Assembly (NCBI GenBank): GCA_905214465.1
Contig: CAJMMD010000005.1
Span: 38,605 to 102,604 of the forward strand
Direction of reading: 5' to 3'
DNA length: 64,000 bases
Source: an uncultured bacterium
GTDB taxonomy: Bacteria; Actinomycetota; Coriobacteriia; Coriobacteriales; Coriobacteriaceae
A program made the translations under genes and the position numbers. Below are positions 37,471 to 45,745 of this stretch, piece by piece (position 1 is the first letter of the stretch; each line of letters begins with the position of its first letter). A model generated the notes under the pieces. That model was not told the DNA's origin. It searched no databases and saw only the letters and a list, made by a program, of their open reading frames with translations.

Positions 37471-38034
37471 ACGATGGCTTTAGCGCTGGATTATTCATAG
37501 CCATAAATACTAAATCGATATCGGCCAATTCCGATCACTAGGTAACAATTGATGTGCCTTCACGCGGTCGCGGAACGATGCCTCTGAAACTCGAGCCGAA
37601 CATCAGAATGATATGACAAGAACGGTAGTGTCGCGAAAGTTGGTGTAATGGACTCCTTGGCCCCTGTGTCCAGGATCCGGAATCTATCGATATCCTAGGC
37701 CGACTCCACTCTGTCGGCAAGCTCAAGGCTGGATTCGACCATCTTCCCGGCAGTCTTTTCCAGCTCGGCCCAGTCATGACAGCACGATGCTCCCCTTCGC
37801 AGCGCCGCGTCGTGCAACTCGGCCATCTTCCTCTCCGAGAAGTAGCGCGAGGTTGCCATGGAAACGGCCAGGATAACCCCGAAAGCGGCCTGAACGCGCC
37901 ATGGTGCGCGTATTCTAGGCGAAGGCACGGACCCTTCCGAGCCAGGACGGGCCGCTCGCTCGGCCAACTTTGGCGTACCCTGCTGGAACGGCTTCCGTCA
38001 ACATCCGTAAAACTACCGCAAAGAGGAGGCCACA
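37471..38034. other. 560-base gap after the reverse transcriptase gene
   Basis: No well-supported gene. The minus strand at 37695-37967 encodes a protein-like stretch (GVILAVSMATSRYFSERKMA, AELHDAALRRGASCCHDWAE) that ends in LELADRVESA; it could be a decayed small gene. GC is higher here than in the RT gene, suggesting a separate origin. Confidence 0.3.
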
Positions 38035-38853
38035 GTGATAGATAAGAGGCTTATTGAAGCCGTTCCCGGAGCCGAGAGACTTAAATCCGCAATGATTACC
38101 CCAGAATTGTTTGTTAAGGACCTCATGCAAGACTATTCTGGGCGTCCGTTATATACATACGAGGAATGGACGCGCGAGCACATCAACCACTCTAACGCTT
38201 TCAAGGAACTGACCAGAGGTGCGGAGTTTCATGCGCCCGTATCCGAGGCAAATGGGGAGTGTGATGCGGTATCAGACGCGTATCAGTTAGATTTCAAGCT
38301 CATCTTCGGAAAATCCATGATGCGCGCCGTAAGTCTCACTTCGTCAAGGCGAGTTTCAGACCGCGGAATAACTTTAGAACAACTTTGCAGAAGTCATGTA
38401 AAAGAACAGAGAGGCTTACGCCTGCATGCAATTCTCAGGGATTACAGCCTCGCCAAGCTTGACGAGCTTCTAAAAACTGAGAGTAATAAACAATTGAGCG
38501 AAGAAGACCGTGAGGCCCGAGGACTTCTTCGCTCAATCAGTCATTCGAAAAACTTGCTGCTAATTTATCCTTGCCGCTTTGAAGGCATCGACAGACTGCC
38601 TGAACTTGAGGAAACCGCCAACGCCGCACTTTACTATGACTTCCGGAACGTGCTCGACGTCCGACGGATACACCATCCCGGCAAGGACACCTTCCTTTCA
38701 TATTTTTGCGACGACCGCATGGTTGTCACAAGAGCGAGCGGGCACGGCCTATCCAAGTTCGACGATATCATGGTCGCAAAAAGCAGAACATACATGGATA
38801 TTATGCGTATGCGTGATCCCGGAGAGTATCAAAGGCTGCTGAAACTTGTTTAA
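38035..38853 (+). CDS. Protein of unknown function beside the reverse transcriptase
   Basis: A soluble 272-residue protein with no signal peptide, membrane helix or recognised motif. It has charged helical stretches (about 150-200, LAKLDELLKTESNKQLSEED) and a C-terminal half with LLLIYPCRFEGIDRLPELEE and YFCDDRMVVTRASGHGLSKF. The strong Shine-Dalgarno AAAGAGGAGG before GTG 38035 and a long open frame make it a real gene. It shares a 3.7-kb segment with the RT between two copies of the secreted-protein leader, so a role in the same module is possible but unproven. Confidence 0.7.
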   Translation: MIDKRLIEAVPGAERLKSAMITPELFVKDLMQDYSGRPLYTYEEWTREHINHSNAFKELTRGAEFHAPVSEANGECDAVSDAYQLDFKLIFGKSMMRAVSLTSSRRVSDRGITLEQLCRSHVKEQRGLRLHAILRDYSLAKLDELLKTESNKQLSEEDREARGLLRSISHSKNLLLIYPCRFEGIDRLPELEETANAALYYDFRNVLDVRRIHHPGKDTFLSYFCDDRMVVTRASGHGLSKFDDIMVAKSRTYMDIMRMRDPGEYQRLLKLV

Positions 38854-38881
38854 CCGACCGCAAGGGCTAGTTTTGTGGACA

Positions 38882-39103
38882 TCAACCCAAGATGGGACCT
38901 GCCAAGAGGACCGGACGCCGCTGCGTTCGGACTCGTTTTTCTGCATTCAAAAGCAACGCTGAGCTCGACCTCACGGCTTGCGCCTGCTGCTCGGCGGCCT
39001 TCTGAGGCTGAACCCCCTCTGCAATGGCTGCCATAGGCATCGTCGCGTTGACCATGGACGTGCACGCGGTCGCACAGAGCGGGTGGTAAAGGGGGCGTTT
39101 CAT
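38882..39103 (-). pseudogene. Truncated 5' fragment of the transglutaminase-like secreted protein gene (copy 2)
   Basis: Starts at ATG 39103 after GAGAGG with a signal peptide like the long copy's (MKRPLYHPLCATACTSMVNA). Similarity stops after AEQQAQA near 38980; the remaining 30 codons are unrelated and end at 38882. Unlike the long copy it has only a single CAG-CAG-GCG unit where the 26-bp duplication lies. Confidence 0.7.
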
Positions 39104-39240
39104 AGCGGAGCCTCTCGGTGTGCAGCCAATAGGGTCCGAAGGCAGTTTCAGGCCGGCACTCCGCACATTTTTTGTTGGGGTTTTACGGGAACCCCAGTCA
39201 ACATCAGCGACCTTTCTGGGGTATGTTGGTTGATCCGGGG
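39104..39240 (-). repeat. Shared leader of the secreted-protein genes, copy 2
   Basis: Nearly the same as the leader at 35247-35390 and in the same orientation; together with the signal-peptide codons the match is about 260 bases long. The two form direct repeats around the RT segment. Confidence 0.85.
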
Positions 39241-39336
39241 TGCGCAAAACAACAGTTTCAAATATTGTTGCTTCCTGTTCAATTCTGTCTATCTACAATT
39301 AATCGCAAGCGTATGACCTGAGGAGATTGTTTACAG

Positions 39337-40746
39337 GTGGAATCGGTCACTATTCATTGGATTGTCTTTTATGTCTTTATCGGTTTGTCGAGCGTTCAGC
39401 TTGTCCGCTTTGCTGGGCCCTTGGCGATCGGAGGGCAATACACCGTCGAAGAACTGTATCCCTCCGATGAGTCGGGCAGGCTGAACGTTGCCTACCGAAT
39501 TCTCGCTCCAACAATTTGTTGCCAGCTCCCGGTGTTTATTATGGCTGCGATTTGCGATGCGTTTTCAGTTCCAGGTCCTTCGCTGCGATACATGCCTACC
39601 CTTTTCTATTGGTTGTTTCTTGGGGTAATCAAGCATGCAAGGGGTAAATTGCGGTACCGGACTCTTCCTTTCTCATTCGAGGCGTTCATGTCTCTTTTGC
39701 TGTCCGTCGCATTCGATCACTTTGTTATCGATGGCTATCTCGGAGGCCAGGGGCTAGATGTGCTTGATACTTCGAGTATTGCCTTTGAGTTTGAGCTGGC
39801 ATTATTTGGTGTTGTGACCTTTTGGATTTCAACCTTTTTTAAGCGTTATCAAATTAAGTTTAGCCGTGTGTACTCAAATGCCGCTCCATCATATGTCGTT
39901 CCTTCGGACTCCGTATTTGGTTACTCTTCAATCGATACGGGTGAGGCCAGGCTCTTCTCATACGAGCGCGAATATGGCGATCTCTTACCTCAGCGATTTT
40001 CAAGTGATCTTCTGTTGAGAAGTGTTTTCTTTGCAATTATGGCGATTGAGGACGGGAATCGGCCCGAGTTTATCCGAACGATCGAGCGCATGGCAGCTCA
40101 TTTCCATTTGGCAAAAACCACTGGAATAATGCAGCAGACGAGCGATGCTCCTTTGTCTGATATGGATAGCGTTAAACTCGCAATTCCCTATATTGAGCGC
40201 ATGTGGGACCAGTTTCTTGTTGAATTCGCCCGTTCTGCCGAAGGGGCAGGGGGAGACGCCCTACGAATCTTCAAGTGTTACTACACCTACGATTACTGTA
40301 TGTTGTCGCGGACTATCCGCAATCATTTTGCGCCGTTTTACGGGGACTATTGTGGAACGAGATTACTTAATGCTAATCGCGTATTTTGCGATGTTCTTGA
40401 ATTTGAGGAAAGGCAGCGCTACGGATTGCTTCCAAAGACGGTTTCTGCGACTGGATCGATATGCGCCACTGAGCTTGGATGGCTTTCTGGGGAGTACTGT
40501 TATTGGGCCGATTACAATACGGTTGTATCCTGCCTGAATGAAAATGATGGCAATGGCGTTAAACTGGTCAGCAAAAATGATGTGAATAAAACCCAGATAA
40601 CCGAGACGACCTTAAGGCTTAAGGAGCAAGGTGTTTCCGTTCTTGAGGCCAAGTATGTGCCCGGCGCTTCGGCGACCATCGTGTGCATCGGCGATTCCTC
40701 GAAGATTTCGAGTACTGTCGGTAGTGACTGGATGGTTGTTAGCTAG
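39337..40746 (+). CDS. Membrane-anchored protein of unknown function
   Basis: A 469-residue protein. The N-terminal about 170 residues contain roughly five hydrophobic helices (IVFYVFIGLSSVQLVRF; ICCQLPVFIMAAI; MPTLFYWLFLGV; FMSLLLSVAF; FELALFGVVTFWISTFF); the remaining 300 residues are soluble and presumably cytoplasmic, rich in aromatic residues, with no motif recognised. GTG 39337 is used; AGGAG lies about 10 bases upstream. It lies between the RT module and the SIR2-like gene. Effector proteins in defence islands often pair membrane helices with a sensing domain, but no function can be assigned. Confidence 0.7.
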   Translation: MESVTIHWIVFYVFIGLSSVQLVRFAGPLAIGGQYTVEELYPSDESGRLNVAYRILAPTICCQLPVFIMAAICDAFSVPGPSLRYMPTLFYWLFLGVIKHARGKLRYRTLPFSFEAFMSLLLSVAFDHFVIDGYLGGQGLDVLDTSSIAFEFELALFGVVTFWISTFFKRYQIKFSRVYSNAAPSYVVPSDSVFGYSSIDTGEARLFSYEREYGDLLPQRFSSDLLLRSVFFAIMAIEDGNRPEFIRTIERMAAHFHLAKTTGIMQQTSDAPLSDMDSVKLAIPYIERMWDQFLVEFARSAEGAGGDALRIFKCYYTYDYCMLSRTIRNHFAPFYGDYCGTRLLNANRVFCDVLEFEERQRYGLLPKTVSATGSICATELGWLSGEYCYWADYNTVVSCLNENDGNGVKLVSKNDVNKTQITETTLRLKEQGVSVLEAKYVPGASATIVCIGDSSKISSTVGSDWMVVS

Positions 40747-40935
40747 GTGAATCATCTTTGCCTTTCCGCATATTGATTGCGCATTCTCGTGCACGGACGC
40801 GAAAATGCTTCGCATTAGTTTCAACGCGAAGAGTATTTGCTACATGATTAACTTTTTTGGATGCGCAATTACTGCGCATCTAGGTTAACATCCAGTTAGT
40901 GATGCAGTTGTCGTGGGCTCTACGTGAGGCGATGA

Positions 40936-40984
40936 CAAAGGAGGGTCGTTGTTTGGTTGTTATCGGCAACGGCCCTTTGATTTT
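40936..40984 (+). terminator. Terminator-like hairpin before a short broken gene
   Basis: CAAAGG-A-GGGTCGTTG pairs with CAACGGCCCTTTG around about 15 bases, followed by ATTTT. An AGGAG Shine-Dalgarno site begins right after the U-tract. From 40747 to 40935 the only other structure is GATGCGCA-ATTAC-TGCGCATC at 40860-40880. Confidence 0.6.
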
Positions 40985-40994
40985 AGGAGTTACT

Positions 40995-41123
40995 TTGGCG
41001 ATGGAATTTTAGACTTTCGCTCAACTTATCGAACTCCTAGAGAGTCATGGCGTTCTAACTGATGCCGCTGCGCTAGATTGCCTGAGGCGCGAAATGAATA
41101 TTTGCTCGTCGGAACACTGCTGA
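40995..41123 (+). pseudogene. Short gene interrupted by an amber codon
   Basis: AGGAG (40985-40989) is well placed before TTG 40995. The frame reads MAMEF, then TAG at 41010, then TFAQLIELLESHGVLTDAAA and LDCLRREMNICSSEHC to TGA 41121. The downstream part looks like a real amphipathic helix pair. It may be a nonsense mutant of a small protein encoded just ahead of the SIR2-like gene; no family is recognised. Confidence 0.35.
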
Positions 41124-41253
41124 ATATTGGGTCACCTGTGCGGTTCGAATTTTCAATTGTCGAGCAGCTTTGTCTCCGATGAAGTCTTGCAATTCTAGTA
41201 AAATCCAAACATATGTTCTATACTTATGGAAGTAGCTTGTTTGGAGGCGCTAG

Positions 41254-42849
41254 ATGGAAGTCGGAAGAGATGACATTGTAGAAAGCGTTGTACGTTTGAT
41301 AAATGGGGTGGGGCGTAGCCCATATTTATTCGTCGGCTCGGGCTTTTCCCGTAGATACATGGGTACCGACGATTGGGTTGGTTTGTTAAGGCACCTCTGT
41401 TCCCGTCTTTCCGATGATCCCTTTCGGCTTGACTCGTACCTGGCACGTTGTCCAGATGAGTCTGACAATAGCGCATTGCCCTCTGCCGCGACGATGCTTG
41501 ATAAGGATATGCGCATAGCTGTTCTTGAGGACCCTCGCTTCGCTTCTTTTAGAAACGATCATGTAGAGGACATTCGTCAGCGTAAATCTATTTTAAAGAT
41601 CATGGCGGCCGAGAGGTTATCCTCGTTCAAACCTGAATATATGACGCATGAGCTTGATATCTTGAGAGAGGTTGGCAGGCGGCGTATCTCTGGAGTTATA
41701 ACAACCAACTATGACTGTCTCCTGGAGTCGCTATTTCCCGAGTTTAAAGTTTTTGTTGGCCAAGACGATCTCGTCTTTCACAGAACTTTTGAAATGGGTG
41801 AAATCTATAAGATCCACGGTTCTATGGATAATCCTGAATCTATGGTTCTTGAGGAGGCAGATTACGCAAAACTCGCCGAAACACAGGATTACTTGGCTGC
41901 CAAGTTGTTAACTATTTTTATGGAATACCCAATTATTTTTATCGGTTATTCCCTTAACGACCCCGATATCCAAGCTATCCTCATGTCGATTTCGCGCTGC
42001 CTCGGTTCTAACAATCTTGCGTTGCTTAGAAAGCGCTTTATCTTCCTTACTAGGGGAGAAAACGCAACCTCAACTCATTCGTTTACCTTTCCAGGTATTG
42101 GCGAGATAAGCATGACCGAGATTAGGACGAACGATTTTGGTGCAGTGTATGAAGCAATTGGACAATCCAAATGCTCCTTCTCGCCCAGGATCATTCGTGA
42201 GCTTCGCAGGAGCATCTACGCCTTGGCTGATGAGGGCGATCCGAATGACTCTCTGGTAGTTGAAGCGAGTTTTAGCGACCTCGAGAGACTTCCGGAGGGA
42301 CAGCATCTTGTGCTGGGTATCGGTGTTGCGAATGCTTCTTTAGGGCACGGGCATATGGTCAAAGCCGAACTTCTATATCGTGATGTTGTGTTTGATGACG
42401 AACATGTTGCTCCTAAGCTTGCCGTCGAGGAATACCTTCCTTCGCTGCTTGCTTCTAACTCGGGTGGTTTGCCCATGTATAAGTATTTAAGCGCGTATTC
42501 AGGGGAAGTTCTTAATCCAAGGATGCTAAAGGAAATAGATGAGAAGAAGGATTTAGATGCTTTTCTAAACAACAGCCTACGAAAGGCAAAAGGTAGCTAT
42601 CATCATTCGGGAATTAGACACTCGGTTCAGTCTGTTATAGCTAACGAAGGCTTTGAGGAAGCATTTAAAAAGCTTGTGCTACTTGAAGAAGATGAGATCG
42701 ATCTAAATAAGTTGCTTGAATATCTGAGGGCGCTCATCATGGACGATCGCAAGATAATCCACGGTAATAGCGAGCTGAAACGGCTTATTAGAATGTATGA
42801 TTTCCTTAAGTACAAGAAGGCCTTCGACATATCGGCTACTAGTGAGTAA
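41254..42849 (+). CDS. SIR2-like domain protein, probable NAD-consuming defence effector
   Basis: A 531-residue protein. The SIR2-like Rossmann domain covers about residues 5-290: nucleotide-binding VGSGFS (27-32), TTNYD (150-154), the His-Gly of KIHG (186-189, position of the catalytic His) and GYSLNDPDI (231-239). Such SIR2-like domains in bacterial defence deplete NAD after phage sensing. The C-terminal 240 residues are helical and unassigned, possibly sensing or oligomerisation. TTTGGAGG sits upstream of ATG 41254. It is apparently monocistronic; the membrane protein upstream could be a partner. Low GC matches the surrounding accessory genes. Confidence 0.8.
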   Translation: MEVGRDDIVESVVRLINGVGRSPYLFVGSGFSRRYMGTDDWVGLLRHLCSRLSDDPFRLDSYLARCPDESDNSALPSAATMLDKDMRIAVLEDPRFASFRNDHVEDIRQRKSILKIMAAERLSSFKPEYMTHELDILREVGRRRISGVITTNYDCLLESLFPEFKVFVGQDDLVFHRTFEMGEIYKIHGSMDNPESMVLEEADYAKLAETQDYLAAKLLTIFMEYPIIFIGYSLNDPDIQAILMSISRCLGSNNLALLRKRFIFLTRGENATSTHSFTFPGIGEISMTEIRTNDFGAVYEAIGQSKCSFSPRIIRELRRSIYALADEGDPNDSLVVEASFSDLERLPEGQHLVLGIGVANASLGHGHMVKAELLYRDVVFDDEHVAPKLAVEEYLPSLLASNSGGLPMYKYLSAYSGEVLNPRMLKEIDEKKDLDAFLNNSLRKAKGSYHHSGIRHSVQSVIANEGFEEAFKKLVLLEEDEIDLNKLLEYLRALIMDDRKIIHGNSELKRLIRMYDFLKYKKAFDISATSE

Positions 42850-42855
42850 TCCCAC

Positions 42856-43062
42856 CTAGCGTCTATGAAGAAGGCCATCTTTGTAAACTATGGCATCTGA
42901 GCGTATAGTGCGAACACCACGTGCAAATGCATACTTAATATAACGCTTTCTGCTTGAAATCACAATGGTGTCTGTTTCGACCCGCCAATCAAGGGAAGAT
43001 AGTGTAGAGTATCTTCCTGCAATACAAAAGCTCTTTGGGAGCTTTAAGGGTGACGCTTTCAA
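42856..43062 (-). CDS. Possible small protein convergent with the SIR2-like gene
   Basis: A 68-codon frame from TTG 43062 ends RVETDTIVISSRKRYIKYAF then ARGVRTIRSDAIVYKDGLLH, which looks protein-like. No Shine-Dalgarno site precedes it. An upstream frame reaches ATG 43087 (MKK) and joins this one only by a -1 shift at A-AAA-AAG (positions 43079-43086 on the minus strand), so it may be a frameshifted remnant. The remaining part of 42850-43363 holds no other clear feature. Confidence 0.3.
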   Translation of the reverse strand: MKASPLKLPKSFCIAGRYSTLSSLDWRVETDTIVISSRKRYIKYAFARGVRTIRSDAIVYKDGLLHRR

Positions 43063-43363
43063 ATTGAGAGTGTTGCCCTTTTTTCATGTATGCAATGTGT
43101 GACGTACTAGCCAAGCACCATCCCGGCAATGGAATGATCGAGCATGGGCGGCTTCTACTGGTTGACGTGATCGTGGTCAAACAAGTGATATCGATTAGAA
43201 TTAAATCAATTGCGCTGGAAGCCTTCGGGCGACACCTGAAGAGGGTTGATGCGTCGGTCCTCTTTTTTTGTTTGGATGTAAGATTCGGCCAGGCAAAACA
43301 AGGATCTCATTTGGGGAGAACAAATATCCGGCGGTTTTCCGCTTCGGGACGCGCGGTTTAAGG

Positions 43364-43503
43364 GTGCTTTTCGGAAGTGCGGGGAAAAAATCGGAAACCT
43401 CCGAGCATAAACCGAATTTCGGCAACAAAACCGCAGGTCGCGGAAGGCTAAAACAGGGGTCTGGTCTGTCGATCTCGGTTTTTCACCGCACTTCCGGAAA
43501 CGC
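43364..43503. repeat. 140-bp palindromic element with about 28-bp imperfect arms
   Basis: GTGCTTTTCGGAAGTGCGGG plus GAAAAA is mirrored by TTTTTCACCGCACTTCCGGA plus AACGC. The interior contains CAAAACCGCAGGT, also present in the centre of the 160-bp repeat at 11382-11541, hinting at a related core with different ends. Confidence 0.65.
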
Positions 43504-43713
43504 CCGACGGAAGCATTCGGCAAATTTTGGAACCCTCGAGCACATCGTCCTTTTCATGAAAAGAACCCGCAGGTAGAAGCGTTGCCACTATCCAGTGTGG
43601 TTGACGTGTCTAGAATATGCCGCACACTTCCGGATTTTGCATAAGCTCGACTGGTTTGTTTATCGATTGGGGCAGAGGAATCTTGTCTGGACCTCGTTAT
43701 ATGTATTTAAATG

Positions 43714-43743
43714 GATGAACTTAACCTATAAGTTAAGTTCATC
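43714..43743. promoter_or_regulatory. 30-bp operator palindrome ahead of the HTH/SecB-like module
   Basis: GATGAACTTAAC at 43714-43725 is perfectly repeated in inverse at 43732-43743 with CTATAA between. The central CTATAA may be the -10 element, so a bound dimer would block transcription. The XRE-type protein encoded downstream is the natural candidate for binding, as in autoregulated toxin-antitoxin operons. Confidence 0.65.
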
Positions 43744-43762
43744 TAGAAATGGGAGGTGCCCT

Positions 43763-43936
43763 TTGGCAGAAGGATATGATCTTGTCGAATATAGAGACCT
43801 CAAGGGTCGACCGTTTTGGGAATTGACGGCTTCTCCCGACAACTCTCAATTCCAGAAAATGTTGTCAGACCCTAAGCGGAAATTAACCGCTCGAACAATG
43901 ATCGGCCAGAATAGCACGTCAACTTCTGGAATCTGA
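43763..43936 (+). CDS. Small protein, first gene of the HTH/SecB-like module
   Basis: TTG 43763 lies about 7 bases after GGGAGG and just behind the operator. The 57-residue product begins (M)AEGYDLVEYRDLKGRPFWEL and ends in KRKLTARTMIGQNSTSTSGI. It is not a recognisable HigB/RelE toxin and is about half that length; its position (toxin slot of a toxin-antitoxin-chaperone operon) suggests a candidate toxin or a truncated one. Confidence 0.5.
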   Translation: MAEGYDLVEYRDLKGRPFWELTASPDNSQFQKMLSDPKRKLTARTMIGQNSTSTSGI

Positions 43937-43976
43937 GCCTTGACTTTTATACTTGGCTTTCGAAACGGAGAACACA

Positions 43977-44366
43977 ATGAATAAAGTAGATTTATCTGAT
44001 TTTTACGCCGATACAGAAACCAGCGAAACACGCGCTTATGAACACGCGCTAGATATCGAGTTTATTGTTCATCGCGAGATGAAGCGTCTGGGTTTAAGCA
44101 AAAGCGATTTGGCAAAGCGTATGGGCGTGAGCCTTCAGTCGCTTTCGAAGCTGTTGAATTCTCAGCCCAATATGACGCTGAAGACGATCGCTAGGTTCGA
44201 GCTTGCTTTGGGTATCAATATCGTTCCTAAGGTTACCGTTAGCTATTCTAAAGAGCTACCGTTTCTTTCATCCAACAATTTCGTGCGAGAGCAATGGTCT
44301 TTTAGGAACGAGCGTCCGTCCTCGCATGTGAATCTCGAGATGATTTCCGGAGGTTTGGCAGCATGA
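43977..44366 (+). CDS. XRE-family HTH protein, probable antitoxin
   Basis: A 129-residue protein with a helix-turn-helix at about residues 39-72 (LGLSKSDLAKRMGVSLQSLS then KLLNSQPNMTLKTIARF) and N- and C-terminal extensions. GGAG precedes ATG 43977. In toxin-antitoxin-chaperone systems a HigA-like antitoxin precedes a SecB-like chaperone that protects it; the C-terminal tail here (NERPSSHVNLEMISGG) could be the chaperone-addiction segment. The stop overlaps the next start by four bases (ATGA), showing translational coupling. Confidence 0.75.
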   Translation: MNKVDLSDFYADTETSETRAYEHALDIEFIVHREMKRLGLSKSDLAKRMGVSLQSLSKLLNSQPNMTLKTIARFELALGINIVPKVTVSYSKELPFLSSNNFVREQWSFRNERPSSHVNLEMISGGLAA

Positions 44367-44815
44367 GTGGGGATTTTATTGCTCCGATTCAAGTCGTTCA
44401 TTTGTTCGTCGTTGACTCCGATTTCCATATCGAGGATTCGCCCTCGGATAACATGGAATTAAAAGTTGACGTTAGCTACCAAGATGTCCATCTTTCGAAA
44501 AAAGGTAATGATGCACGCGCAAGTCTAAAGATGTGCGTAATTGGCAGCCTCCTTGACAGAGACGAAGGTGCACAGGAGAAGATGCACGCTGGCGTTACAG
44601 TATCCATCTCGGTTTCAGCGCAAATGCCAATGAACTCTCCCGATGACGAGGCGCGTCACTACCTTCTTTCAAATGCTATTTCGATGGCATATGCCCATGC
44701 AAAGAGCTATTTGATGGTTGTTACTGGACTTTCACCCATGGGAGCGCTTACATTGCCTGCCATTCTCCCTGCAGAGCTGTCAGCAGATTGCGATGTGCCT
44801 TTTCAGAGCGAATAG
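44363..44815 (+). CDS. SecB-like chaperone
   Basis: A 150-residue protein ending in the SecB pattern: NAISMAYAHAKSYLMVVTGL then SPMGALTLPAILPAEL (about residues 103-138), corresponding to the family's helix and 'LPPI' segment. The N-terminal half is beta-rich (LKVDVSYQDVHLSK; ASLKMCVIGSLL). Actinobacteria generally lack housekeeping SecB, and solitary SecB-like genes in Gram-positives usually serve toxin-antitoxin-chaperone modules. Coupling to the HTH gene supports that reading. Confidence 0.75.
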   Translation: MSGDFIAPIQVVHLFVVDSDFHIEDSPSDNMELKVDVSYQDVHLSKKGNDARASLKMCVIGSLLDRDEGAQEKMHAGVTVSISVSAQMPMNSPDDEARHYLLSNAISMAYAHAKSYLMVVTGLSPMGALTLPAILPAELSADCDVPFQSE

Positions 44816-44970
44816 CATTTCCTCGATGAATCTAAGTCGAATGAGTTGCCGCTCTCACATCCTCTAAAAAGTTCTTAAAACAGCCTTAAAGGCGCCTTGG
44901 CTCGCTTTTACAGCGTACAATACGCATGTTTGACTATGGCAAAAGTAGATTTTTGGGGAGGGGGAACGCC

Positions 44971-45708
44971 GTGGAAGTGCTGGTTGTTGGCAACACCGCA
45001 TATGTTGACGATGACTTTTGCTCCAAGGCGTTCCCCGGCGACCATGTGTAGGTCGTAGCCGCGCAGGACGCGCGCCGCGATGAGTCGTCGCCCCATGCTT
45101 CGTGGAAAGAGCTCCTCCAGCACCTGGACCAGGCCTACGAGTTTGAGCGCGTGGTCTACCTTTCTACCTACCTCACCCCGCATACCGTGACTTTTGGCGA
45201 CATTGGGCTGCTGCGCTCGGTGTTTCGTGCCTGTATGGGACGCAATGTGCAGCTGCTGTTTATTGCGGGGCCCGCGGGTGCAGAGGGCACCACTGGCGGA
45301 TGTGACGACGACGCCACGGCCGCCAGTGGGGCCCAGACGGGCAAGGGCATTATCGCCCGCGCTGCCAACGACCTGTGCCGTTACTATGCATCGCGCGACG
45401 GCATCCAAGCCAAAGTCCTGCGCGTGCCGTATCTGTATACCGCATCGCCGGCATTAACCGACCCATTTTTGATGCCGTTGTTCGAGGCATGCTCGGGCGG
45501 GTCGGTCGCGCTTCAGGGTGCGGCAGATGCGCCGTTTCCCCTGCTGTGTGCCGAGGAACTCGCGGTGTTGGTGCATCGTATCTTTGACAGCTGGGATGCC
45601 AACTTTGAGATGCTCGACGTTGCAGACGCTTTTGGCCACCCGAGGCCTATGGCGTGACCGTTGACGCTCCGGGTGCGAGCGTGACCTATCACACGCTCAG
45701 CATCTAGG
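44971..45708 (+). pseudogene. Decayed NAD-dependent epimerase/dehydratase-like gene
   Basis: GTG 44971, after GGGGAGGGGG, opens a frame (VEVLVVGNTAYVDDDFCSKA) that meets TAG at 45049, resumes as VVAAQDARRDESSPHASWKE and FERVVYLSTYLTPHTVTFGD..., and then suffers a frameshift near 45642 after which AYGVTVDAPGASVTYHTLSI ends at TAG 45706. The YLSTY and later AADAPFPLLCAEELAVLVHR patterns recall extended short-chain dehydrogenases. Two lesions make a working product unlikely. Confidence 0.65.
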
Positions 45709-45745
45709 CGTTTCGTCGCCTATCGGCGCTATACTGCAGCCGTTG

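Noticed and set aside
41010..41012. Pyrrolysine or other amber read-through
   Set aside because: No pyrrolysine genes are in the window and the gene is a short isolated frame; a nonsense mutation is simpler.
43595..43762. N-terminal extension of the small protein of the HTH/SecB module
   Set aside because: It would run through the operator palindrome and lacks a ribosome-binding site; TTG 43763 has GGGAGG at good spacing.
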